Positions 1-5,147 of a stretch of DNA of 5,812 bases are shown here, piece by piece (the first letter of the stretch is position 1; every line of letters begins with the position of its first letter). The notes below the pieces were generated by a model, which was not told where the DNA came from, ran no database searches, and worked only from the letters and a program-made list of their open reading frames with translations. The translations under genes were made by a program, and so were the position numbers. Origin of the DNA: Microbacteriaceae bacterium. GTDB lineage: Bacteria; Actinomycetota; Actinomycetes; Actinomycetales; Microbacteriaceae. Location of the stretch: NCBI GenBank assembly GCA_026785785.1, contig JAJAZI010000166.1:1-5812 (forward strand), read 5' to 3'.

Positions 1-1
1 C

Positions 2-115
2 GGCTGGACAGTACAGGTCATCGACAACGTCCCCTGGTTCACCCCACCCGCCACCATCGCCCCCACCAGAACACCCCGCCGCGGCGGCACACTCCCGGCA
101 CCAAGACTGACCTGA
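2..115 (+). CDS. C-terminal end of a DUF222/HNH endonuclease-like protein (partial)
   Basis: The second frame is open from the window edge to a TGA at 113-115 and encodes 37 residues. They begin GWTVQVIDNVPWFTPP and end in a basic, proline-rich tail (PTRTPRRGG, then LPAPRLT). From memory this matches the tail that follows the HNH nuclease domain in DUF222/HNH proteins of Microbacteriaceae, where a Trp-Phe-x-Pro-Pro segment precedes a PRRGG-like end. The catalytic HNH residues would lie upstream, outside the window, so activity cannot be judged. DUF222/HNH proteins are common multicopy genes in these genomes and are sometimes linked to repeats. Here a hairpin and a tandem array begin within about 20-25 bp of the stop. 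The family call rests only on the tail and could be wrong; that this is a real coding end is more secure. Confidence 0.55.
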   Translation, partial: GWTVQVIDNVPWFTPPATIAPTRTPRRGGTLPAPRLT

Positions 116-135
116 GCCGAGGCGGGTCTCGACAC

Positions 136-150
136 GGTCGCTGCGCGACC
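136..150. repeat. Short REP-like hairpin after the HNH-type gene
   Basis: GGTCGC (136-141) and GCGACC (145-150) are perfect inverted repeats separated by TGC, giving a 6-bp GC stem with a 3-nt loop. The preceding bases read GGTCTCGACAC. The combination resembles dispersed palindromic intergenic elements that I recall from Microbacteriaceae genomes. The hairpin lies 20 bp after the upstream stop codon and overlaps the first unit of the tandem array. It could act as a weak terminator, but no T-run follows it. Confidence 0.4.
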
Positions 151-374
151 TGCCCAACCAACAGAAACAGCCCCGCGACCAGCGCGATCAGCAGAAACAG
201 CTCTGCGATCAGCGTCGCCAACAGAAGGGGCTGCGCGAGGCTCAACCAGCACAACGGGCTGCGCGAGGCTCGACCAGCACAACGGGCTGCGCGAGGCTCG
301 ACCAACAGAAAAAGCTACGCGACCTGCTCAACCTGCAGAAGGTGCAGTGCGACCCGATGAACCAGCAGAAACAG
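141..374. repeat. Tandem array of eight degenerate 28-30 bp units
   Basis: Units start at 141, 171, 201, 231, 259, 287, 315 and 345. Units 1-3 and 7-8 are 30 bp; units 4-6 are 28 bp. Each opens with a CTGCGCGA-like core and most end in CAGAAACAG or a variant. Units 4 and 5 differ at one base, so that part was duplicated recently, while the outer units have diverged. Read on the + strand in phase, a 30-bp unit is ten codons approximating LRDLLNQQKQ. The three 28-bp units together lose six bases, so the original phase returns at unit 7. No start codon with a ribosome binding site precedes the array, and the frame runs out at a TGA near 508, inside the neighbouring hydrolase gene on the other strand. 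I therefore treat it as an intergenic repeat array, not a gene. Confidence 0.8.
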
Positions 375-394
375 CGGACGGTCTTTAGAGGCGG

Positions 395-1198
395 TCAGCG
401 AACTGCGGGCGCGGCCGCCGCGTGCTCCAGGAACTCCAGCAGAAGCGCCGCGACGGTGTCCGGCCGTTCGAGCGCGGGGAGATGGGCGACTCCCGCGATC
501 GTGACGTGACGAGCACCGGGGATCCGCGATGCAAGTTCTTGGAGTTGCGCCGTCGGCGTCGGCAGGTCGAACTCGCCTGAGACGCACAGGGTTCTCGAGC
601 GGATCACGCGCACTTCGTCGGTCACATCGAATGCGGCTAGCGCGTCGCAGCAGAGCGCGTACGACTCATCGTCGACCTGTCCAAGGGTCGCCAGGGTCGC
701 TGCAGCGGCCGCGGGACTGCGCTCGAGAAACCCCGGAGCAAACCACCTCTCGGCACTTCCCGCGATGACATCGTCCGTGCCGTTCACACGGATGTGGGCG
801 GCGCGTTCCAGCCATCCCTCCGCCGCCCCGATCTTGGCTCCGGAGCAGAGGACCGCGAGGTTCAGTAGTCGGTCGGGGTGCCGAAGCGCGAGCTCGAGGC
901 CGACTGCTCCACCGATCGAAATCCCCGCGTAATGGAATGGCCCACCGCCGACAGAGTCGACGAAGGCGATCACGCCATCGGCGACATCCGCGATGCTGAA
1001 GGGTTCGCCCGTTGCCGGGGTCAGCGCGTGCCCGGGCAGGTCAAAGCGCAGCACCCGGTAGTGCTCAGCGAGGGCGGAAACGACCCCGTCCCAGAGCGCG
1101 CTCGCCGTTCCGAGCGACGATCCAAGAACGATTGTCTGAGGCTCGCCGACGTCGCCCGTGACCTGCTGGATCGTTCCCCGGATGATGGGCTCACTCAT
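395..1198 (-). CDS. Alpha/beta hydrolase, 3-oxoadipate enol-lactonase (PcaD)-like
   Basis: This 267-aa protein has the normal length for single-domain PcaD-type hydrolases. PcaD opens the enol-lactone ring to 3-oxoadipate in the cytoplasmic beta-ketoadipate pathway. The nucleophile elbow is GISIGG with Ser94. The probable acid is Asp211 (GEFDLPTP) and the probable base His239 (GVAHLPALE). The oxyanion segment reads GSSLGT (26-31), as in enol-lactonases, where many other hydrolases have HG. Further PcaD-like landmarks are the AKIG…GWLERA stretch (121-133), ERWFAPGF (150-157) and YALCC (180-184). The ATG at 1198 is preceded by AAGGGA (complement of 1209-1214) about 10 nt upstream. No other aromatic-degradation gene is visible, so the true substrate may differ; for this reason I give no gene symbol. 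The gene appears intact and is convergent with the HNH-type gene. Confidence 0.85.
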   Translation of the reverse strand: MSEPIIRGTIQQVTGDVGEPQTIVLGSSLGTASALWDGVVSALAEHYRVLRFDLPGHALTPATGEPFSIADVADGVIAFVDSVGGGPFHYAGISIGGAVGLELALRHPDRLLNLAVLCSGAKIGAAEGWLERAAHIRVNGTDDVIAGSAERWFAPGFLERSPAAAAATLATLGQVDDESYALCCDALAAFDVTDEVRVIRSRTLCVSGEFDLPTPTAQLQELASRIPGARHVTIAGVAHLPALERPDTVAALLLEFLEHAAAAPAVR

Positions 1199-1527
1199 GC
1201 GACCGTGGTCCCTTCGTCGTGGATCAATCGGCCGTCATCGGGCATCGGGCGGGCATTAGGCAGTCAGTGCGGCATCCAAATCGAGGACCGTTTCACCGGG
1301 CAGTCGACTGTCGAGGCGAATAGGCAACGCTCGTCGGCGCCACCGAAGATCGTATCGCGAGCCACCCGTGCGCCAGCCGCGCGTGCCGCACGCCGAACCG
1401 GGTGGTGCACCCCCGGTCCAGCTCACCGATGCGCGCGCGCCACGCGGCCCGCTCCCGCATCCGGGCCCCGAGCGATGGCCGTCTTCTGTCGTCGAGGCTA
1501 GACCCAGCCCGGCCAGGCCGGTCCTGC
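1199..1527. other. Gene-poor stretch with possible coding remnants
   Basis: No convincing intact gene is seen. Open frames exist on both strands but look like products of high GC. Two - strand readings hint at a decayed gene end. One frame reads DTIFGGADERCLFAST (roughly 1337-1290). An overlapping frame reads RLPGETVLDLDAALTA and stops at TAA (1256-1258). Joined by one frameshift they would form a plausible protein C-terminus ending 57 bp before the hydrolase start. The GGADERCLF segment vaguely recalls SMP-30/gluconolactonase tails, but this is too weak for a call. The promoter of the hydrolase should lie here; I could not pick out a reliable -35/-10 pair. Confidence 0.3.
1509..1521 (-). terminator. 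Possible hairpin downstream of the HAD remnant
   Basis: CCGGCC (1509-1514) and GGCCGG (1516-1521) form a perfect inverted repeat around one base, effectively a 5-bp stem with a 3-nt loop. It sits 6 bp past the stop of the - strand HAD pseudogene. There is no T-tract, so it would be at most a weak or accessory terminator. In DNA this GC-rich it may be chance. Confidence 0.25.
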
Positions 1528-1882
1528 TCAGCCTGCGCGGGCCACGGTGACGCCGGCGCCGCTGCTCGTGGACACAAGTTCAGTGAGGCTGTCGATGACG
1601 GGATCGGCGTCGAGCTCATCCCGCGAGTGCGTCCTCACGACACCGATGGTCACGCACCCGGCCACGCACCGGACACCCACACCCGGACACGCACCCGGAT
1701 GCAAGCCCGCTCGGGGCATCCTCGATCACGAGGCAGCAGGGGGGTCGAAGACGAGTCCCGCGGCTCCCGCGAGGAACGGATGCGGGTAGGGCTTACGAAT
1801 TCGACGGTGTCGAGTCGATGAGGGTGCTGTCCATGTCGAAGAGAACGGCGCCGAGGATGCTGTGGGTGGGGGACGACGTCAC
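1528..1882 (-). pseudogene. HAD-family phosphatase remnant (core deleted, multiple frameshifts)
   Basis: Pieces of a HAD-superfamily phosphatase lie in the correct order on the - strand but in alternating frames. Piece A, with a possible GTG start at 1882, carries motif I as VLFDMDSTLIDS and stops at TAA (1793-1795). Piece B reads KPYPHPFLAGAAGLVFDP, the motif III lysine region, from 1794 and stops at 1726. Piece C reads CLVIEDAPSGLASG, the motif IV acidic region. Piece D reads GCVTIGVVRTHSRDELDADP, the usual C-terminal part, and ends at TGA (1528-1530). Family members are usually about 210-230 aa. Here roughly 100 residues, including the cap and motif II, are missing between A and B. The B-to-C shift lies at or near a run of six G (1739-1744), and the C-to-D shift lies in a cluster of short duplications (1651-1698). 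Motif I also has Ser where Gly is usual (DMDST for DMDGT). Such relatives act on small phosphorylated substrates such as sugar phosphates; this copy cannot make an active enzyme. Confidence 0.75.
1651..1698. repeat. Short direct duplications inside the HAD remnant
   Basis: Four imperfect copies of a CACGCACCCGG-like unit follow each other: 1651-1661, 1663-1672, 1673-1686 and 1687-1698. They lie where the HAD reading frame slips between the EDAPSG piece and the GCVTIGVV piece. An intact relative would need only a few residues here, so about 20 bases look like slippage-type additions. Confidence 0.5.
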
Positions 1883-1960
1883 CCTTGCCGTGTGCCAGCC
1901 GCGCGCCGTCCAGCTGGATAGGCTGAAACGACCACCCAACGCTCGCCAACCGGAGCCATT

Positions 1961-2608
1961 GTGACCCACTCGCATCCCCTGCACGTCGATGTCGAAGCGC
2001 AGTGCCTGTGCTGCCGGTCGATGCAGCCGTTCCGGTTCGCGTCGCCGACCGATCAGGTCGTCTGCCCGTTCTGCGCCAAGCACCTCGGTTCGGACAAGTC
2101 GGAGCGGCGCGACCGGGACCACGTCGAGCTCTGGCTCGACCTGTACACCGGGCTGCAGGATGCCCACGCGCACGCCGTCTCGTCGGCGCAGGTCACTGCC
2201 GCCCAGGCCGGGGCGACGCTCTCGGAGCTGCGCGCCCAGGTCGCCCAGCTGAAGGACGCGATCGCGACCGATTTCGAGAGCGCCCCCGCCGCCGGCATCC
2301 GCGACGCGCTCGGCAGCGAGATCCTCACCCGGTCCGAACGCCGCACGGAGCTGCTCTACCGGCGGCTCGACCGCCTGATGGCCGCGATCTGGCGCATCGA
2401 CACCAGTCACCACGATGCCGACGCGCGGGGCCTGTGCGTGTGCGGAAGGCCGGTCGCGAGCTGCCCGGAGAGCCGCGCAATCGACGGCGAGCGTCAGGAA
2501 CTGCGCGCCTGGGAGGCCAAGAACCTCCAGCTGCTGCGGGAGGGAGCCAGACACGCCTTGCCCTCCGAGCATCCAGCGATAGCGGCAGCGGGCAGGCAAT
2601 TGCCATGA
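1961..2608 (+). CDS. Conserved-looking hypothetical protein with terminal Cys clusters and central helix
   Basis: This is a 215-aa protein of a family I do not recognise. Near the N-terminus are CLCC (Cys15, 17, 18) and CPFC (Cys35-38), the spacing of a zinc ribbon with two knuckles. Near the C-terminus are CVCGRPVASC (Cys159, 161, 168), which could be a second metal site. Between them, about 55-145, is a charged, Ala/Leu-rich stretch likely to be helical and perhaps coiled coil. There is no signal peptide or membrane segment, so it is probably cytoplasmic. The GTG start at 1961 is supported by GGAG (1952-1955) five bases upstream. Its TGA overlaps the ATG of the next small gene (ATGA, 2605-2608), so the two are probably translationally coupled. 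Metal binding is inferred from Cys spacing only; the molecular function is unknown. Confidence 0.75.
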   Translation: MTHSHPLHVDVEAQCLCCRSMQPFRFASPTDQVVCPFCAKHLGSDKSERRDRDHVELWLDLYTGLQDAHAHAVSSAQVTAAQAGATLSELRAQVAQLKDAIATDFESAPAAGIRDALGSEILTRSERRTELLYRRLDRLMAAIWRIDTSHHDADARGLCVCGRPVASCPESRAIDGERQELRAWEAKNLQLLREGARHALPSEHPAIAAAGRQLP

Positions 2609-2733
2609 CGAAGCAGACGAGGCCCGAGCCGGGCTCCCGCGGGTGGTTTCGGTCGACCCTCAGCACCTGGCTGCTCGGCGTTCCTGCGGTTGTGCTGATG
2701 ATCGCGGGGCTCGCGGCCGAGGAGCCAGCGTGA
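2605..2733 (+). CDS. Small single-span membrane protein (42 aa)
   Basis: The ATG at 2605 overlaps the upstream stop as ATGA, and the TGA at 2731-2733 overlaps the next start as GTGA. The 42-residue product has a basic N-terminus (K3, R6, R12, R16), one hydrophobic span of about 20 residues (STWLLGVPAVVLMIAGLAA, about 20-38) and an acidic end (EEPA). By the positive-inside rule the N-terminus would be cytoplasmic. GGCAGG (2591-2596), eight bases upstream, is a weak ribosome binding site; coupling to the upstream gene could make up for it. I recognise no family. The double start/stop overlap and the clear membrane span make it more credible than a chance frame, but protein-level evidence is lacking. 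It could instead be an evolved spacer that keeps translation running into the zinc-finger gene. Confidence 0.55.
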   Translation: MTKQTRPEPGSRGWFRSTLSTWLLGVPAVVLMIAGLAAEEPA

Positions 2734-3115
2734 ACCCGACCGATCCGGCCATCGATCCGGCCATCGATCTCACCGTCGAACCCACCGTCGAACCACGCGG
2801 TACCGGGCACGCCGAGTGCCTGACCGGGTCGATTCCCGGTTGATGGGTCCACCTCCCGCGGTGCGCGACCTGCGGGCACATCGGATGCTGCGCCACATCG
2901 CCATCGCAGCACGCCAGCAGGCACGCGGCGAGCGCGGGACATCCGGTGTTCAGCTCAGTCGAACCGGGCAAGAGCTGGTTCTCCGGCGCCCTGACCCAGA
3001 GCTTCATCGTCGGTCCACCCTCGCCGACCCGCAGTCCCGGCCTCTCGACCAGCCGGTGCCAGCACCGGCGAGGAAGGCACTCGAAAACTGGAGGGACGAC
3101 ATCCACCCAGCCTGA
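2730..3115 (+). pseudogene. UBP-type zinc-finger protein, broken by a nonsense codon and a frameshift
   Basis: A GTG at 2730 with GAGGAG (2719-2724) five bases upstream opens a frame encoding GTGHAECLTG. The frame then hits TGA (2841-2843) and continues as WVHLPRCATCGHIGCC, followed by SPSQHASRHAASAGHPV and SVEPGKSWF. This is the layout of bacterial zf-UBP proteins: CxxC, a Trp-Trp pair, LRxCxxCGHxGCC, His ligands, then a GHP…EPGEdWF tail. The TGA occupies the first Trp of that pair (TGG to TGA). Near 3012-3022 the similarity jumps frame and resumes as LADPQSRPLDQPVPAP, ending ENWRDDIHPA before TGA (3113-3115). One base lost would explain the jump. The usual first ligand Cys is His28 here. 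Eukaryotic zf-UBP domains bind ubiquitin C-termini; the bacterial role is unclear. An ATG at 2843, overlapping the TGA as TGATG, could restart translation in the third frame and make about 90 residues without a proper finger. Sequencing error is the main alternative. Confidence 0.8.
2742..2789 (+). repeat. 12-bp in-frame repeat in the zinc-finger N-terminus
   Basis: GATCCGGCCATC occurs twice in direct succession (2742-2753 and 2754-2765). Two diverged copies follow, GATCTCACCGTC (2766-2777) and GAACCCACCGTC (2778-2789). In frame they encode DPAI, DPAI, DLTV, EPTV, an acidic four-residue repeat just before the zinc-finger residues. The two exact copies point to a recent slippage duplication in a segment likely to be a flexible linker. 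Confidence 0.75.
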
Positions 3116-3124
3116 GCCGCTATT

Positions 3125-5128
3125 TCAGCCGCCGACGTGGATCCCGGGGCGCCGGGCAGGGTCTTTCTCGGCCTCGCGGAGAATCTCCCGCACGAGCGGT
3201 GCGGTGTCGCCCCTCCCCAACAGCAGGTAGCGGAACATGTACGCGATCGGGTGCCCCTCCGCCCACTCGAAGTGGCACTGCGGGCGCACGCCCGTCGCGT
3301 CTCTCAGCGCGAGGAGGATCGCCGCGATCGCGTTCGGTACGGCCGAGCTCTGCACCCGGAGGATGTTGTAGCCGTAGTTGGTGTGGCCCCGCAGGTTGAG
3401 GGTCTGACTGAACGACGACGGGTCGACGACATCGACCTCGAGGAACAGGATCGTCGCGCCGGCGGGCACGGGGTTCATCGCCCGCTGCGCCGCATCCTTC
3501 TCGACGTATTCGGCCTGGTCTGCCGTGTGCCGGCGATTGGCGATGATGTTGAGCTCGCCGTCCTTCGCGAGCACCTCGGCAATGATGCGGCGAGCGCCGG
3601 CGTCGAACGCGACGGTGTCGACCCGGAGCTCCGTGGCCCGGTAGACACGGGAGACGACCGACAACGCGACGATCCCGCCGATGAATAGCCCCGAGATCGC
3701 GATTCCATCCGGCTTCTCGAGGATGTTCTCGGCGAGGGCATAGAGAAGGACGAGGGTCAGGATGCCGAAGCCGATCCGCGCCGCGCGCTGCCTCTTGCGG
3801 ATCGCCGAAATGGTCACGGCGAGGGAGCCGGAGACCATCATCGCGAGCACGCCGGTGGCGTAGGCGCCCGCCTGGGCATTCACATCCGCCCCGAAGGCGA
3901 TGGTGATGACGATGCTCAGGCCGGTGTAGACGAGGACGACCGGCCGGACCGCCTTGCTCCACTCCGGCGCCATGCCGTAGGAGGGCAGGTACCGGGGAAC
4001 GATGTTGATGAGTCCGGCCATGGCGGACGCGCCCGCGAACCAGAGGATGAGTACGCTGCTGATGTCGTAGACGGTGCCGAAGGTCTCACCGAGGTACTCG
4101 TGGGCGAGGTAGGCCAGGGCGCGGCCGTTGGCCTCGCCGCCCTCCTCGAACTCCTCGGCGGGGATGAGGACGGTCGTGACGAGGGTCGTGGCGATCAGGT
4201 AGACGCTCATGATGAGCGCAGCCGTGGTCAGCAGCTTTCGCGTGTTGCGCACCCTCGACGCGAGCACCTGGAACTCCGTGAAGCCCTCCGACTTGACGAG
4301 CGGCATCATGCTGACGCCGGTCTCGAATCCGGAGAGGCCGAGCACCAGAAGGGGGAAGGCAAGCACAGCGGTCCTCGCGACGTCGCTGGCGCTGCCACTG
4401 GCGGCGACACGGTTCAGCCAGTCGTCGAACGTGCTCGGGTCGGCGACGATGGCGGCGACCGCAACGGCCACCACGACGGCATTGAGGACGAGGAACACGA
4501 CGACCAGGGGGATCGCGACGTTCACGGCCTCGTTGAATCCGAGAAGGAAGACGCCGCCGAGGATGAGTAGCAGCACGATCGTCACGGTCACCGCCTGACC
4601 CTCAAGGAACTGGGGGGCGCGCGGGTTCTCGATGATGTGGACGGTCGCGTCGGCGCTCGAGAGCGTGATGGTGATGATCCACGACGTCGCCACGAATCCG
4701 AGCAGCACGAGCACGAAGATCTTGCCGCGCCAGAACGGCAGCAGCTTCTCGAGCATCGCCACCGACCCTTGGCCGTGCGGGCTCTCCTTGGCGACACGGC
4801 GGTACATGGGCAGCATGCCGCCCAGCGTCAGAATGACGATGAGGAGTGTTGCGATGGGCGAGAGCGCCCCGGCCGCGAGCACCGCGATGGCCGGCAGATA
4901 GGAGAGCGTCGAGAAGTAGTCGACGCCGGTCAGCGCGGTGACCTTCCACCAGGCGTGGGTCTCGCCCTTCCCACCGAGCGACTCGGGGCCGACAGGGGCG
5001 ACGCGATTCGCCAGCATCCATCGTGAAAGCCGGTTTCCCGCCGCGCGGTCGGTCGTGCCGAGAGCGACACTCGCGGGGAACTTGCTAGCTGCCACTGACT
5101 CGGTCACGAGCGACGACACTACTCCCAA
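3125..5128 (-). CDS. APC-superfamily permease (amino acid transporter-like) with C-terminal soluble domain
   Basis: This 667-aa integral membrane protein resembles large bacterial APC-superfamily transporters annotated as amino acid permeases. The N-terminal region (about 1-58) is soluble. The first span follows the motif [21 protein letters not shown] (the core [10 protein letters not shown] is at 71-80). About 12 spans lie between residues 66 and 496, including about 136-158, 178-228, 253-275, 298-322, 351-378, 396-442 and 452-496. A characteristic loop, [22 protein letters not shown] (109-130), follows the second span. Residues 500-667 form a hydrophilic domain with alternating strand-like stretches ([11 protein letters not shown], about 558-568; [12 protein letters not shown], about 584-595), probably cytoplasmic and possibly regulatory. 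The longest frame begins with TTG (5126-5128). An alternative GTG lies at 5119, and Met38 (ATG at 5017) is a further candidate, so the start is uncertain. It follows the BNR gene by 19 bp, which suggests cotranscription. The substrate cannot be read from the sequence. Confidence 0.85.
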   Translation of the reverse strand: MGVVSSLVTESVAASKFPASVALGTTDRAAGNRLSRWMLANRVAPVGPESLGGKGETHAWWKVTALTGVDYFSTLSYLPAIAVLAAGALSPIATLLIVILTLGGMLPMYRRVAKESPHGQGSVAMLEKLLPFWRGKIFVLVLLGFVATSWIITITLSSADATVHIIENPRAPQFLEGQAVTVTIVLLLILGGVFLLGFNEAVNVAIPLVVVFLVLNAVVVAVAVAAIVADPSTFDDWLNRVAASGSASDVARTAVLAFPLLVLGLSGFETGVSMMPLVKSEGFTEFQVLASRVRNTRKLLTTAALIMSVYLIATTLVTTVLIPAEEFEEGGEANGRALAYLAHEYLGETFGTVYDISSVLILWFAGASAMAGLINIVPRYLPSYGMAPEWSKAVRPVVLVYTGLSIVITIAFGADVNAQAGAYATGVLAMMVSGSLAVTISAIRKRQRAARIGFGILTLVLLYALAENILEKPDGIAISGLFIGGIVALSVVSRVYRATELRVDTVAFDAGARRIIAEVLAKDGELNIIANRRHTADQAEYVEKDAAQRAMNPVPAGATILFLEVDVVDPSSFSQTLNLRGHTNYGYNILRVQSSAVPNAIAAILLALRDATGVRPQCHFEWAEGHPIAYMFRYLLLGRGDTAPLVREILREAEKDPARRPGIHVGG

Positions 5129-5147
5129 ATCGGGAGCGTGCCCCGTA

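Noticed and set aside
39..305. - strand frame with hydrophobic repeats (LFLLIALVAG, LFLLVGQVAQ) across the array
   Set aside because: It is the antisense reading of the tandem repeats, crosses the end of the HNH-type gene and is lost where the unit length changes; no ribosome binding site is seen.
141..374. Array considered as CRISPR
   Set aside because: The units abut with no unique spacers and drift in sequence; no cas gene is present.
878..1501. 207-aa + strand frame
   Set aside because: Most of it is antisense to the hydrolase gene, and the rest has an arginine-rich composition typical of chance frames at high GC.
1793..2599. 268-aa - strand open frame opposite the Cys-cluster gene
   Set aside because: It mirrors the 1961-2608 gene on the other strand; only its last 29 residues (1882-1793) are meaningful, as the HAD remnant.
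2841..2843. TGA read as selenocysteine or another recoded residue in the zinc-finger gene
   Set aside because: Relatives have Trp here, no selenocysteine-type hairpin was evident, and the downstream frameshift would still break the product.
3120..3962. 280-aa - strand frame inside the permease region
   Set aside because: It is an Arg/Gly/Pro-rich shadow frame of the permease gene, which has clear membrane spans and family motifs in the other frame.
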